A stretch of 64,000 bases of DNA from Eunapius fragilis (GCA_963681505.1 OY811983.1:2772615-2836614); one strand, 5' to 3'. Shown: positions 1 through 13,533, numbered from the stretch's first letter. Notes: a model not told the origin generated them from the letters alone. Numbers and translations are program-made.

Positions 1-110
1 ACCCGAGGCTCCCACGTTTGGGGAGATCGCAGGTTTCAACCGGACGAAGTGCAATGCACGGTCTCCACCCGGAGGGACCGCCTTGTTGATCACGGTACCC
101 TCTGTGCCAG
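1..110 (+). CDS. possible exon end of a gene entering from the left
   Basis: The first 110 bases are stop-free in two plus-strand frames, are richer in G+C and CpG than what follows, and end at a strong donor (CAG|GTAAGT, donor at 111). In the frame starting at base 2 the exon would end in ...LLITVPSVP. I do not recognise the peptide. It could equally be chance; nothing downstream up to 6300 gives a convincing partner exon. Confidence 0.25.
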
Positions 111-3100
111 GTAAGTTAACCAATCTCGGAAAGTTGCGCAAATATATACCATCAGCCAAGTCTCATCATTGTGGGTTGGGGGTAAATTTACGTTTTGTGT
201 ACGTTCATTCATTGGCCTCGTGCCCAGGCTCTGTAACCGCAGTTGCGGATGGATTACATCACCGCTACGGAACCTGAACGGTACAAGCAAATTGCTAGCA
301 TGTGCAATTAGAAGTTTTAGTTGAAATTTTCGCGCGCGTGACATGACAGTAGTCATGTGTTCGTAATCATGATTCGGACGAGATCAATCAAGCTTGGGTT
401 TCATTCTGTATCTTCTGACCAGCGAGCAGTTATTGAAGCCTTTCTTAGTGGTTACAACAGATGAGCAGGAAGAACAGACGGGTCAGAGTACTAGTCATCG
501 TAATAGTTATTCCCTGAAACGCTCTATAGTTTAAAACCAGATCGAAACACTTAGTAACGAGGAGAGGAGCTACAGCAGTGTATGCAGGTGACGCAAACAG
601 TGATGCCATCGTATTAGACAGGACCAGGGGCGGATACAGCATTTGGCTTTCAGACATGCAGGATACGTATATCTTGGAACTGAACATCTTAAATTAGCAT
701 CCACTTTGTGGCAATTATCACAGCAATTGAGGAGTCTGATTGCGCATGACTACGGGTCACGTATTTATGACTGACCAACGGCATATAACGAAATTATGTT
801 TACGGGTATCGCAAACCAATATGTGTCTTGTACTCAGACCCAAATGTACGTAGCGTCCATATAGCTTCGGTCTGGGTATAGTTAGCCCTTACTGCGCCAA
901 AATTCTCTAATACTCTAAATGCTCACAATGTGCCGTGGTGATTCTGTAATATTTTCGTTTCCGCCTGCAGTAAGTGACCTTTTGGCAAAATGGTTGTTTC
1001 GAGACACGTTTCGTTAATCCCTCGTTCTATACAATTATATGGTGAGATAGAAAACCCATCGTACGTATTCTGCCTTTTTATATTTTGTTGCAGCCCTCTG
1101 GAGGGGTACGATGTACACGCGTACGTTTGTTGCTGGTAGCCATTAATTCTACGACTGTACTAATAAGTGGCATTCTTCGTTTAAAGGGTACATGGTGCGC
1201 TGAGTAACGAGAAATATTGCTACATAGGTATGTGGTCTAGTAAGGCTCTGAAACAAGCAAGTCAAACAGGTATGAAATTAACACGATGAGGTTTGTTTTA
1301 CCCCTCGTGTCATTCACAGGCAGATTTTACAGTGCCCCTCTGTGTTGGATTGCATTTTCGTTTACACCTGCAGCAGCTAATCAGCGTCTTTTAGCAGGAT
1401 TGAATAGAAGAATTTTGATAAAGAGCTTGTATAAAAGGTAGTGGTATTGGTGAATTTTCATATATCGACTCCAATAGGGGAAGATTCAGCTAGGCGTGTC
1501 AGGCGATCCCTACAAACGTTACGGCCTCTAGCTGCGTGCATGCAGGCGGCGGGATCAAGCACATCATGAAGTAGTATTTTTTATACCAGATAGAGCAGAT
1601 CGTTTAGCATGTGTGCGTTTTATTAATGCTCTATTTAGGCTAGGGTGGGTGTCTCCCAGGCATATGTAGCCTGGGTGGAAGAGGCTTCTGCCATGATCTC
1701 TTCAATTGGCTCTACTTGTAACATTGCTATATTCCACCCTGTACATGCATATGTAAAATGGTTATTAAAATGTATTTGAAAGAAATTGCCAGCCAAACTT
1801 ATTCAAGCATGTTACTACTGGGAACGAGTCATAAACAACGTGGGGACGAGATGAAATCATGGTGTAATAACGTAGTCTTGCGGATATTGCTCACGTACTC
1901 ACGCGCAAGCACACGCGGACGGCCGCAATCCTATCCCCGTGTCAACGTAATCAGTCACGTCAGGGTTACAAATGAATATACGTGACGTTACGGGCCCCGC
2001 CAGCAGGGCAATTGAATCGCTGTGTGGACACAACCATCACATCATGAGGAGATGTTGTATCATGTCTGGAGTTGGTTGCATTGCACTGAACTGGGAAGAA
2101 AATTCACCTTTACCCTTACAGCATGGGTCCTGAGTACTGGTAGCGTAAGCACTGAGTAATGCATCGCACGTACAACTGTACTGCAGTAGCACTGGAGGGC
2201 GTGAACTCACATACTGTCCTCACTACCCATATATGGCATGGCTGATACCAATTTGGGTATAGTAATACCTGCTTGGCCTGCGCAGTGTTATGGGCCCAAG
2301 AGATGACCCACAGAAACCAGGGCAAAAACCAGGAGTCACACAAAAAATGCCTCAGTTGCTTAATCACATCAACACTATATATTGCGCCACCATAAGTTGC
2401 GGGTGTCACAAAAGGGAACCACAGTTACAGCTTGAACACTTTGTCACAGATTACTTTTAAGTGCAAATGTGTAAACAATAAATGCTGGTGCAGCCACTTA
2501 CGTACGCGTTGCACGGGCCTGTCCCTTTTTAAAGAGTGCATGGAGCCAGCCTCCAGTGTTATGGTTACATGCATGAGCATACATGTACATGAGTATAGGT
2601 ACTTGCTTGTATGGAACAATTAATGTTGTAGCCAGTTGTATGCGCCTGTATCCAATTTTGTCCACTGGACCCTGCACATTGTACGTATCTACACGCGCTG
2701 CAGGAATGCTTTGGGAAATCAAGTTGTCATTGCATATATGTCTATTGCAAAGCATGTCAAGAGCCCCATGAGGTATATATTGTCTGAGGCTCTCGTTTTA
2801 CAGTATTAAATTTTTAAAAAGCGTACTATATACAGAACTGCTGGACTTTACATTGTCATTGCCGTCTTTATTGGTGTCGCACGTTGTGCATGCACGTGCG
2901 CATTTCGCATTATATTTATCAATTACATGGGCCCGCCGCCGAGTAATCATAATCTTGCATGTCGTTCGTTCACCAGAAATTATGCTGTACTAAACCCAAT
3001 TGAGAGCAGTGTACAACGATCGCTCTTTCAGTACATTTAAGTTCTAACTGCCTCAGGGGATTTTGAGTAAAATCGGTTGCCGCCTGAGCGCTTAATAAAA

Positions 3101-3530
3101 CCTGTAAAAGGCTTGCCTGAAATGGTCACATGCGCGGCATTTTTAGACCAAATGGAGGCATATCCTTTGACTGTACCTATTATTGGTTTAAGTATAGAAT
3201 GTAGAGCAGCACAAGATTACAATGGTTGATTTCGTAGCGCCTAATTTGAACGTTAGATAAATGACCACAATACCGTAACGTTGAAACGTGTTCTAATTAC
3301 AAACCTAATGTCCCACTCAAAACACCACGCTTGCAGAGGTTGAATTAGGAAGTAAACCCCCCCCCCCCCCCCCCCCCCCCACCCCTTCCCTGTCCTGATG
3401 GCCTCTGTGAGGCGATGTAGGCAGAAGTTGGAGTCTGTCGGACTGCTGATAGCCCTTGGAATCTAACAGCGACGCCGAATTTGATGTCGATTGAGCTAGT
3501 GCGGCGGGCATATTTTTGGCGGCTATTTCA
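111..3530. other. stretch without recognisable genes
   Basis: Only short reading frames with no family resemblance are seen on either strand. A CAGGGGCGGAT motif near 625 matches the tip of the TIR element at 46508, but no partner end is visible, so it may be a solo scrap. A pure C run of about 23 bases lies near 3358-3380. Confidence 0.4.
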
Positions 3531-3533
3531 TCA

Positions 3534-3619
3534 AATGACTTGGCACCATGGGAGCAGCTCGAAGCCTACAATTTCTTTGATCTCGCAATGGCGCCTGGAC
3601 AAGGTGTCCAAATGTGCTA
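3534..3619 (+). CDS. possible short first coding exon, unknown product
   Basis: ATG at 3534 opens a frame that stays open to a good splice donor (AG|GTAAGTTAG) at 3620. The peptide (MTWHHGSSSKPTISL...) is unlike any family I know. No convincing next exon was found; a long G run follows at about 3687-3713. Low confidence; listed because the start and donor are both well formed. Confidence 0.15.
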
Positions 3620-6295
3620 GGTAAGTTAGTTTTTTTTTGGTTGTCACTATCAGTTATGCATTGTGTTCGCATTTCAACCTAGGAGAGGGGGGGGGGGGGG
3701 GGGGGGGGGGGGGTGCCGCTCACACACAACTGCAGTTCTTTTCAAGGTTGAATGAGTTGTGAAGCTTGGCTATTCTTAATTTGTCTACTGAACTGTGGGT
3801 TAATCAAAGGTTGATTGTTGTCATCTGTTACATGCTATAAGTTATGCAATGCTGTTAGCAGTTATTCTAGGTGGTGACTTTCAAACAATTGGAGAATGCT
3901 TTCTGTACTTGGCCTTCGTAGTAATTTAACGATGGGAGCAGACAGCACTGTGAAAAACCATACAAGCCTTTTCAACCCCTGGCTGTGTTACAGAGATTTT
4001 TGCACTGCACACTGTTGCATGTACTGCTGGCTAGCTTAACTGTTTGGGTCAGAATACAATGTCAACAATAAAAGTTAGTTCCACTAGTCTAGTCCGAGGA
4101 CCATATCATACTTTATAATATGGTCTGGTTCCCTAAACTATAGATAGTCATATCCAAATGTAATCATATAATAAACATCAGAAAAGCTCTTTGCCAGAAT
4201 ATTTTTTGACTGGTTGTTACAAAGGAAGAAACATCATATTTGCAGGAAACTGTTGGATAACAGATTTTGCCTTCATGAACATGTAATTGGCCAAATGCAC
4301 TTGAAAAGACTCACAAGTACTACTATCAGATACAAGGACAATGAGCTGAATGTGAACTGGAGTATTACGTCTTCGACTGTTGGACACCTCATGGGATGCA
4401 CATCAAATGCATTTTATCTGATATGCTATTCAAAGCTATTAAGCCATGTAGCTCTTGACAATTTCTTTGTTAAAGTGTTATACTGAATGGTATATAACAC
4501 AACAGAAACACAAACTTGGCAGTGAAGGCACCCCTCATTAAAAATGACACCTACTGCTGCATGGTGCTATGGAATGGATGAATGTGCAATGGTAATTTAG
4601 TGGTTTCATCGTTTGGTGCCTATCACAATGAAAAAGGTACTGTTATGCACTTAAGCTTTTCATTATTGTGTTCTGCAATAGTTTGTCTCCGAGGCTCACA
4701 GTCCTCATACCATCGACCGAGTCTTCTTGAGAGTCCAATTGACCTCATGTGTTCATCCTAAATTATTTCTGCATTGTCACTATTTCTCCTTAATGAGCGT
4801 AAGTTGTATTTTTATTTTATTTTTATTTTTAATAACAAACTATTATTATTGATACAGTACAAACACATAAATACATCACACAGACACATGATACGCACAA
4901 AAACAAGTTGCTAGCCTACTGAAGTTCAGGAGGTAGTATGGACCTGGACAGGATCGCGGTGGCATTGGCCCTGACCAGATTCATGCTCAACCTCCCGTAC
5001 AGTTGTATTATTATTGTTGTGATTGTTATGCACTATAGTGTATAACACTGTATATTGCGTATATATGCATATGATGTCCCAATATATTAATGTTATACAC
5101 TAGTGTACAAAAATCCTTTTTGCACTGTGTAATCAGAGAAAATAATTCCTTAAGAGGGTAAGATTTTGTTTTCACCATCCTGGCTTATATGAATCCTGTA
5201 TGGAACTTGCTTCCACAGGTTTTGGGACTGAAAGGAGAGAGAAATTTGTTTTGCTAACTGATCCCAGTTTAGTGTGTGTTCAGTGGTGTAAGTACAAGGA
5301 ATTCAAAATTACTGAATGGATACAAAGGTATGCCTTTGTTACTGTCACCATTACCTTACATCAACACTATAGCCATATCAGCATATTTAGTAGCATAATT
5401 GGGAAATGGTGGAAACATCTTCTCTTTCCATTCATTGCGTGCAATTGCAACATTGTATAGACTTCAACGAACATTGACATTCATTCAGTGAACTGATTTT
5501 GGAAGGTAGACATTTTTGGGTTTTGAAATAGTGATTTCCTTCTTAAGTTTAAAGCGCTAGCATGAGTACTATTTACAATCTGAAAGCACTAAATACGATA
5601 AAGTCTGGCTTTGTAATAGTAAAGTCTGCTTTGAAGAGTACTATTGTGGCCTCAGAGCTGACCAGAGAATTAATTCTGAACACATGCATGCAAACCGTCT
5701 AGCTTTGGCGGCCATGTCTGCATGACATACATGCACATAAAAATTAGTAAGGCCGGGTTATCAATGTCTTAACTGAGAGTCATGATCAAGTTTCTTTGAT
5801 GCGAATTGGGAAATTTTTTTTTACACAACTAATCTGGTGTGATAGGGCACAGAATGTGGACATAGGGCTGAGTACAGATGACTTATAATAACAAGTCATC
5901 TGTGCTCAGCATTCAAATGAGGTTGTGTGAAAAGCCTATCAGTATAGTGTATCGATCAAATTGTGTGAAGACTATATATGCTTTGGGAAAGTACTGGTGC
6001 CATGAAATCACACATGCAAAACTGATAAATTTAGAGTAAAATGTGCCTACAAGTATAACAATAAGGTCACTACTCCGTAGATGAACTTGCGGGCCGACAC
6101 TCTCCCTACGTGCATTAGTCAAACATATCATGTAACTCGCGATCAGAAGCTCGCTGAATGAAGTTAATCGTGTATACACTATAGCTCCTATATAAACAGC
6201 TCTGTTATGGGTACATCCTGGCCACGGGTGCATGGGTTCAGTATGCGGCACAACTCTATACAGTCTCGTTTCCGCATTATAAGTGTACACATATT
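3620..6295. other. gene-poor interval
   Basis: AT-rich sequence with a long G run near 3687-3713, a small inverted repeat at 4099-4125, and the hairpin at 5868-5909. Reading frames of 86-125 codons here look like chance openings: no signal peptide, domain or splice context is seen. Confidence 0.4.
5868..5909. repeat. perfectly spaced 17-bp hairpin
   Basis: Arms 5868-5884 and 5893-5909 are reverse complements with one mismatch (a G-U pair in RNA), with an 8-base AT loop. It is likely a small foldback element or its remnant. Confidence 0.6.
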
Positions 6296-6299
6296 ACTC

Positions 6300-6307
6300 T
6301 ATATATT
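6300..6307 (+). promoter_or_regulatory. TATA-like box upstream of protease gene 1
   Basis: TATATATT lies 64 bases before the ATG at 6371, a plausible core promoter with a short 5' UTR. Position only; no transcript start is known. Confidence 0.3.
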
Positions 6308-6370
6308 GTACTCCATGCACTGATTCAGTACAGAGGGGTTTTCTGCAGACACGATTAGTATACGCTAGCT

Positions 6371-8311
6371 ATGGTGGCTTCGCTCTCTAGTGTCGTCTTT
6401 TTGTTAGTGTTGTCTATCTACCTGGCTATCTCGAACGTCGAAGGAACAGAGTCCCAAGGGAGGCCAGGGAGGATCAGCAAATATGACCGATGGGAGCAGT
6501 TCGTGATGAGAACGGTTGACAAATTTAGCCCCGGTCGTGTCCTGGCAGAAGGTCTGGGCGATGAAACGGCACATATTCAGGATATTAAGTCGTACTACAG
6601 GGAAGAATTTGACAGCAGCGAAGGTTGGATAGATGTCACAAGTCGCAGCAGAGCAAAAATTGAAGCGCAGTCGACAGACGATGCGGACGAAAAATTTTCG
6701 GTTCGGCAAAAAACGATCGAAGGTCGCTACATTGTTAACTTGGCCCAGGCGTCAACAAGTCAAGTTTTGGACCGTATGGTTCACATCCTAAAAAAAGCTA
6801 CTAGGGACACGAAACAGGTTTTGCGCGCTGACCACATCGATACATTCCTACACGCGGGTAAAGGCTTCACTGCTACTATGAACAAGAACATGGTTGAACT
6901 GGTAAGTACGCATGCAGCTTCCATTCCTCTGCCATTCCGGCATGACTATATGCATGTGGCTATACTCTGTGAGTGGCGCTTCAACGCGGTTCGAGAATAT
7001 GAAAATACGATATAGGTTTTCAAAGGCGCTATCGATGCATATTTATACTCTACATGCATGACTTTAATTAGTGTGGCAAACTACCGATTATTACGTCATC
7101 ACTGTGAAATGACGAAAGGACTTATTATTGTATTCTAAACCTATGTACATGTTAATGCGTTCTACGTATACGGACGACACCGGCCTAGCTGGGAAATTAT
7201 CCACACGGGTATATATACTGCATACATCTCTTTTCTCTTAGTTGTAATGCTATTTTCTCTCCTTTGCTGTTATCATAAGGTACGAAGCCACCCATCAATT
7301 GTGAACATTGAAGAGGATATAGCTGTTCACATGAAGTTCTTTGATTATGGCGAGCTCTCCAGTGATCTTCAGAGCAATGCTCAGTTTGACAAAGAAGGAA
7401 ATGAGCCTGTAATAAGCAGCTCCAGAGTGCCATGGAACCTAGATCGGATCGATCAGCACTCCAAAGTATTAGACGGGCAATACAATCCAGAAGGCACAGG
7501 CAAAGGAGTGGACATCTACATTGTGGACACAGGAGCACGCTACACCCACCAGGACCTGGAAGGTCGCGCCAAGTATTTCGGTGTGGATATGATCGACAAA
7601 CAGACGGGAAGCAACCTGAAGGGCTATGACTGCAACGGGCATGGCACTCACATCGCTGGCACCATAGGGGGAAAGACATATGGTGTAGCCAAGGAGGTCA
7701 CCATGCACATCGTGAGGGGGCTGAATTGTGCTGGAAAGGGTGCAGTCAGTGGGGTTGTCCATGCGATGAACCTCATCGCCAAGCGTAAGTCTCCCAACCC
7801 AAAGGTGATATCCCTGTCAGTTGGCATTGAGAAATCCAATGCACTAAACACTGCACTGAAAAGTATGAATGACAAAGGGATCACCACTGTGGCAGCTGCA
7901 GGTAATCAAGGAAGCAACTCTTGCAATTACAGCCCTGCATCTTCTGGCGTTTCTATCAGCGTCGGAGCTACTGATTCCTCCGATGAGATTGCATCATTCT
8001 CCAACACTGGAGCCTGTGTGCACCTATTTGCTCCAGGTAGGGACATAGTTAGCATCGCCCATACCTGTGACACCTGTACAACAATGATGTCGGGAACCTC
8101 CATGGCCTGCCCTCACGTGACCGGCTATGTGGCAATCATCTTGGGTTTGGATCCAACCCTCACACCAGCAGAGGTCCTCCAAAAAGTAATACAGAAGTCC
8201 ACCAAAAATGCACTAAGTACCAATTTCAAGACTCTCAAGGATACTGCTGCTACCACTCCTAATCGCCTATTGTATGTGTCTGGAATACGGGCTGATGATG
8301 GCGACATGTAA
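6371..8311 (+). CDS. secreted subtilisin-family serine protease (proteinase K-like), copy 1
   Basis: Two coding exons, 6371-6901 and 7280-8311, with a 378-bp GT-AG intron in phase 0, encode about 520 aa. A signal peptide (residues 1 to about 25, ending ...SNVEG) is followed by a propeptide whose end (ELVRSHPSIVNIEED, across the junction) matches an I9 inhibitor domain. The S8 catalytic domain has the full triad: Asp260 in IVDTGAR, His298 in NGHGTH and Ser451 in SGTSMACPH, with the oxyanion Asn386 in AAGNQG. Length and order fit secreted proteinase K-type enzymes made as zymogens; the role (digestion, defence or remodelling) is not shown. The exon 2 start was chosen because the paralogue keeps the same AAG|GTACGAAGC acceptor. 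It is the upstream member of a tandem pair with 12929-15601. The family call is certain; the splice model is very likely. Confidence 0.92.
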
Positions 8312-8880
8312 TTTTTTACGACAGGGAGTGTTAAAAAAAGTGCAAGTGTATTTAAGCTGCTCTGCATATACACCAGGTTCAAATAATTTTCATTCTTGAA
8401 ATTCCCAGTTGCATGAGGACCCCCACTGCGTTTGCACATCATACTTCAGTGGCCATACATATTTTCCCATGTTTCATCTTCTATAATAGTACTAGAATGG
8501 GCTAAATTTACATCCATTTTGAAAGTACTTGGCAATATGCACTTGAAATGAAAGGCATCACGTGATATCAGTGGTTAGCTAATCTGGTCTCTCCAAATCA
8601 ACTTGTCTGTTGCGTTTCTGCCTCTAGTTAAAAGCTTAGGTCTTAATATGTTAGGCAAGGACTTTCCTCAAGTTCATTTGAGAATTTTCAGTTCATAGAG
8701 TGAGATTAGTGTTTTATCTAATTGTCCCAGACTCCCCTCCAACCCCCCCCCCCTCCCCCCTGGTATTAATGCCTCTGTTTTTATCGGGATTCCCACGCCG
8801 ATCTATCCTTGTCATCACCTTCGGTTAATTAATACATTATGCATGGTGAGGATCTTTCTGGATACGACTGTATATCACTG
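8312..8880. other. 3' flank of protease gene 1
   Basis: No further exon or recognised element is seen. It probably contains the 3' UTR; a C-rich run lies near 8740-8760. I did not see a clear AATAAA close to the stop codon. Confidence 0.4.
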
Positions 8881-9323
8881 GCAGAGGCTTAGGAACGTAT
8901 TTAAAAAGGGGGGGGGGGGGGGGGATGCTGAAGTGAACTTGATAAAGTGGGCGTGGTCATTTATGTGCCATGACATAATATTGCGTCATGGCCCGCGAGA
9001 CTAACAAACCGTACGCAACTGTATACAATGTGGCAACTAATGAACTAATCTTGTAAATTACATGGAGTGGCTAATCAGCTAACCTCCTAAGCCTTCATTC
9101 CTCCTGAAAAAAATTTAAAACAGAGGGATACGTGCCCGTTACTATCTTTCGCTTTGTCGCCATGAAGCACGTGTCACATGTATACATATACCGCAATATT
9201 TAATTATTCATACTCAATAATAGAAGTGGGGGGCTTAGCCCCCACACATTCCAAAGTGGGGGGGGGGGGTGGGGGGGCTAAAGTCCCCCCAGCCCCCCCC
9301 CCCCCCCCACCTTCCTACGCCTA
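8881..9323. mobile_element. possible MITE with degenerate ends and G/C tracts
   Basis: The left end (CAGAGGCTTAGGAACG at 8881) and the reverse complement of the right end (CATAGGCGTAGGAAGG, ending near 9323) resemble each other and the CAGTGGCGTAGGAAGG motif at 21343. Both ends lead into long G runs (C on the right). No clear target-site duplication is seen, so family and exact edges are uncertain; the hAT-like class is only a guess. Confidence 0.35.
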
Positions 9324-9877
9324 TGTAGATGGGTTAACAGGTCCGGCACACGGCGCTGTGCGGTTGGTACGGCTTTGGCCTCACCAACATTCGATCCCAC
9401 AATATGGGCATATCCAACTATGTGGTTCACAGCCCTATGCGGCCATACAGTTTGTGGACAAAAGGCATACCTTTTGAAAAAGTGGCGTAATGCCCTAGCA
9501 ACCACCCTTGACAACCGACAACTTTAGAAACCTTGCACTACATGTTAACATGTTTGAACTTGTCACCATTTTAAAGCCATACAATGAATGAAGTATCTTT
9601 GTTGCCAAAGTCACATGGCCTAGTTTTCTCTCCAACGCTTCCTACAAGCGGCTATTTTTCGACGAACGCACCGACTTCAACGTACTTTTTGGACCACATA
9701 AACAAATTCTGCACCCCAGTTGGAAGCACAAAACAAAAGGAGACAGAAGGAACTTACAGCATATAGTATGGAACTGTAGCCATACTTTTCGCGATGGTAT
9801 ACGCATGTGAAGTGTACTGTGGTTTGAGCCGTGTAAACTAGCCCAGTACATATACGTGTTGACGTGAAAATCAGCTG

Positions 9878-11405
9878 GACCCCCCTGCCCTTATGTACCC
9901 ACTGTCAGCTGGACACCCAGCCCACGTACCCACTGTAAGTAGCTGCACCCCTGCCTCATGTACATGTATTGGACCCCCTGCTTTCATGTACCCACTGTAA
10001 GCAGCTGGACCCCCTGACTGCCCCCTGCCTCCATGTACCCACTGTTACACTCTGCCCACATTCACCCACACTGTAACCCCCTCTCCCCATGTGCCCACTA
10101 TAAGCAGCTGGACCTCCTGCCCCATGTACCCACTGTAAGCAGCTGGACTCCCTCCTCCCATGTGCCCACTGTAAGTAGCTGCACCCCTGCCCCATGTACA
10201 TGTATGCAGCTGGACCCCCTGCCTTCATGTACCCGCTGTAAGCAACTGGACCCCCCCATGTGCCTACTGTAACCCCTACCCACATGTATCCACTGTAAGC
10301 AGCTGGACCCTCCATGAACCCACTTTAAGCAGCTGGACCCCTGTCCACATGTACCAACTGTAAGCAGCTGGACCCCCTCCCCCATGTACCCACTGTAAGC
10401 AGCTGGACCCCCTCCCCCATGTACCAACTATAAGCAGCTGGACCCCTCCCCCATGTACCTACTGTAAGCTGCTGGACCCCCTCCCCCATGTACCCACTGT
10501 AAGCAGCTGGACCCCCTCCCCCATGTACCCACTGTACGCAGCTAGACCCCCTTCCCCCATGTACCCACTGTAAGCAACTGGCCCCCCTGCCCCCATGTAC
10601 CCACTGTAGGCAACTGCCTCCCCCTTGCCCCCATGTACCCACTGTAAGCAACTGACCCCCCTGCCCCCATGTACCCACTGTAAGCAACTGGCTCCCCTGC
10701 CCCCATGTACCCACTGTAAGCAACTGGCCCCCCTGCCCCCATGTACCCACTGTAAGCAACTGGACCCCCTGCCCCCATGTACCCACTGTAAGCAACTGAC
10801 CCCCCTGCCCCCATGTACCCACTGTAAGCAACTGGCCCCCGTGCCCCCGTGTACCCACTGTAAGCAGCTAGACCCCCTTCCCCCCCATTTACCCACTGTA
10901 AGCAACTGGCCCCTTGCCCCCATGTACCCACTGTAAGCAGCTGGACCCCCTCCTTCATGTACCCACTGCAAGCAACTGGTCCCCCTGCCCCCATGTACCC
11001 ACTGTAAGCAACCGGCCCCTTGCCCCCATGTACCCACTGTAAGCAACTGGACCCCCCTGCCCCCATGTACCCACTGCAAGCAACTGGCCCCCCTGCCCCC
11101 ATGTACCCACTGTAAGCAACTGGCCCCTTTCCCCTATGTACCCACTGTAAGCAACTGGCCCCCCTGCCCCCATGTACCCACTGTAAGCAACTGGCCCCTT
11201 TCCCCTATGTACCCACTGTAAGCAAATGGCCCCCCTGCCCCTGTGTACTCACTGTACTCTCTGCTCCTATGTACTCACTGTAAGTAGCTGGACCCCCTGC
11301 ACATGCCCCAAAGTACCTACTCTAAGCAGCTGGATCCCCTGCCCCATGTTCCCACAGTAAGCAGCTGGACCCCCTGCCCTCATGTACCCATTTTAAACCC
11401 CCTCT
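9878..11405. repeat. minisatellite, about 33-36 bp unit
   Basis: Some 1.5 kb is made of roughly 40 copies of a unit carrying CATGTACCCACTGTAAGCA followed by a CTGG and a C-rich stretch. Copies in the middle (about 10550-11220) are closest to each other; the flanks are worn and vary in length, as expected for unequal exchange or slippage spreading from a core. Long frames on both strands are by-products of a unit length near a multiple of three, with no sign of a real protein. It lies between the two tandem protease genes. Confidence 0.92.
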
Positions 11406-12278
11406 CATGAATGCTCTCCTTTTGATCTCTCTAGCCACCAAATGGTTTCCACAAGCTCTGCAACGTTTCTGGAGCTGGTATATGTGGTGTTCCATCTAGG
11501 TTATGTGACCGAATAAAGCTTCTAAAACCGCATTATTCATAGAAAAGCAAAACCGTTTATTGTGTAATGAAAAAAAGTATGGCTTGACCTAAATGGTGTT
11601 TCTGTATACCTAAATGTGTATATTTGACAATGCGGCATGCTGACGTTCCTGAGAATTTGTCTGTGCTTGGTATTTTCAGCATGATGTACCCCCTCTCCCA
11701 TACGATATTCGTATATAAATTGGCTGCGCGTTATTAAGGATTGCGATATGAAGAGTGCGCATATGGTATAGTCTCTACTACGACGATACACCAGTTAAAT
11801 GGGAGGGATCAACAGGTATTTGATGGTAAAATGAACAAGATACAGCTATCTCAAAAAACGCCATTTTAATGAGGCCATGGCGCATCTAGCCGCAATGGAT
11901 TTTTTTGGTTTACGGTATTGTCTAATTATGGACCCTTTTGTCCAGCCGCGCAAAGGGCTGTGGGTTGCATATCATCTTGCGTTTAATAGTTAGTGGTAAT
12001 ATCATAGATTGTAAATAATCTCTATGATAATAATTAATTATGTTACCGCTATGGTTGTGGGGCCAGAGCTGGTTGTGGAGCATGGGCTGGTTGTGGGGAA
12101 ATTAAGAGGGCTATTTTTGGCCAGGGGCAAGGGTAGGACCAGAGCTGGTTAGGACTGGTTATGGGGCCAGAGCTGCAAGGTTGTGTGGCCATGGGCATTC
12201 AGGATCATAAGTAAACCGTATATAGCCCACTGTAACAGTAACACCATGCATGCTAGTTTAGAAATTAATTGCGGCATG
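11406..12278. other. interval with short direct repeats, no gene
   Basis: At 12050-12180 phrases such as GGTTGTGGGGCCAGAGCT recur imperfectly three to four times. The rest holds no reading frame I can assign. Confidence 0.45.
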
Positions 12279-12421
12279 TGTCAAGTCCAATTCCACAACC
12301 ATGCATGCACGCAGTGTTCCCAGTTCAGTTGGCATGCTTGGCATGTCTGCATCTCAACGCAGACATGCATGCCAAATGAATTGTGAACACTGCATGCATG
12401 GTTGAGGAGTTGGACTTGACA
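12279..12421. repeat. 143-bp imperfect palindrome (foldback/MITE)
   Basis: The arm starting TGTCAAGTCCAATTCC at 12279 returns as its reverse complement ending at 12421, with an 8-base centre at 12351-12358. The arms differ by several small changes and indels and are rich in CATGCATG. It lies about 500 bp upstream of protease copy 2. Confidence 0.7.
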
Positions 12422-12928
12422 CAACTTGATAACGTCGTGATCAACCGTTTGACCTAGTTGCTATCGCCTATCGGTTTCTTACACGAACTGCTAACTTTAA
12501 AATGTTAAACATGCAGAGCCATGCACTTTGAAAAAAAAACTATCAAGTTCATCCCATCTACAATACAAATCTATGCGCTGTCGTCGTGAGTTTGTATACA
12601 AGCCAATGAGTTAAAGAACTACCGCGAGAATCGAAGCGTATCTGTTTGTATAGTCAGTGTTTGAGTGCTGATGTGGCTTAAGTTACGATCATGGTACTTG
12701 CGGCAACTGATAGAGCACAAGTTTAAGAACCTTAAAACAGCTGAACTCCCATATCAACAGAACTAAGCTACGAGTGTCGTGTTCAAAAAGAGTAGCGCAC
12801 TTGTTCGATTGCACACGCAGCCATTTCAATATTCCTGACCGTATATAGGTACACTGTTTTGAAACAGTACCGGTGACGAACGGGAATTTCTGCCGGAACC
12901 AACAACTAATTACATAGCTATCGGTGCG

Positions 12929-13533
12929 ATGGTCTCGCTCACGACTGTCGTCGTTTCGTTTGTATTGTCTATCTACCTGGCTATCCCGAACGTCGAAGGA
13001 ACAGAGTCCCAACGGAGGCTAGGGAGGATCAGCAAATATGACCGATGGGAGCAGTTCGTGATGAGGACGGTTGACAAATTTAGCCCTGGCCGTGTCCTGG
13101 CAGAAGGTCTGGGCGATGAAACGGCACACATTCAGGATATTAAGTCGTACTACAGGGAAGCATTTGACAGCAGCGAAGGTTGGATAGATGTCACAAGTCG
13201 CCACAAAGCAGAAGTTGAAGCGCAGTCGACAGACGATGCGGACGAAAAAATTTCGGTTCGGCAAAAAACGATCGAAGGTCGCTACATTGTTAACTTGGCC
13301 CAGGCGTCAACAAGTCAAGTTTTGGACCGTATGGTTCACATCCTAAAAAAAGCTACTAGGGACACGAAGCAGGTTTTGCGCGCTGACCACATCGATACAT
13401 TCCTACACGCGGGTAAAGGCTTCACTGCTACTATGAACAAGAACATGGTTGAATTGGTAAGCAGTTATAAAGCATGTCGTCGGACTTCAAAACGATTGAA
13501 CCTTTTTTGAATAGGTTATGTCTCTGATAGAGC

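Noticed and set aside
625-640. CAGGGGCGGAT motif as the end of a transposon
   Set aside because: There is no partner end or target duplication nearby; the motif alone is too short.
7197-7887. Minus-strand frames across the protease exon
   Set aside because: They lie opposite a well-supported catalytic domain and recur in the paralogue only because the plus strand is conserved.
9956-11173. Long overlapping reading frames of glycine/valine- and cysteine/lysine-rich repeats on both strands
   Set aside because: They follow from a minisatellite unit near a multiple of three; several frames on both strands are open at once, which argues against coding.
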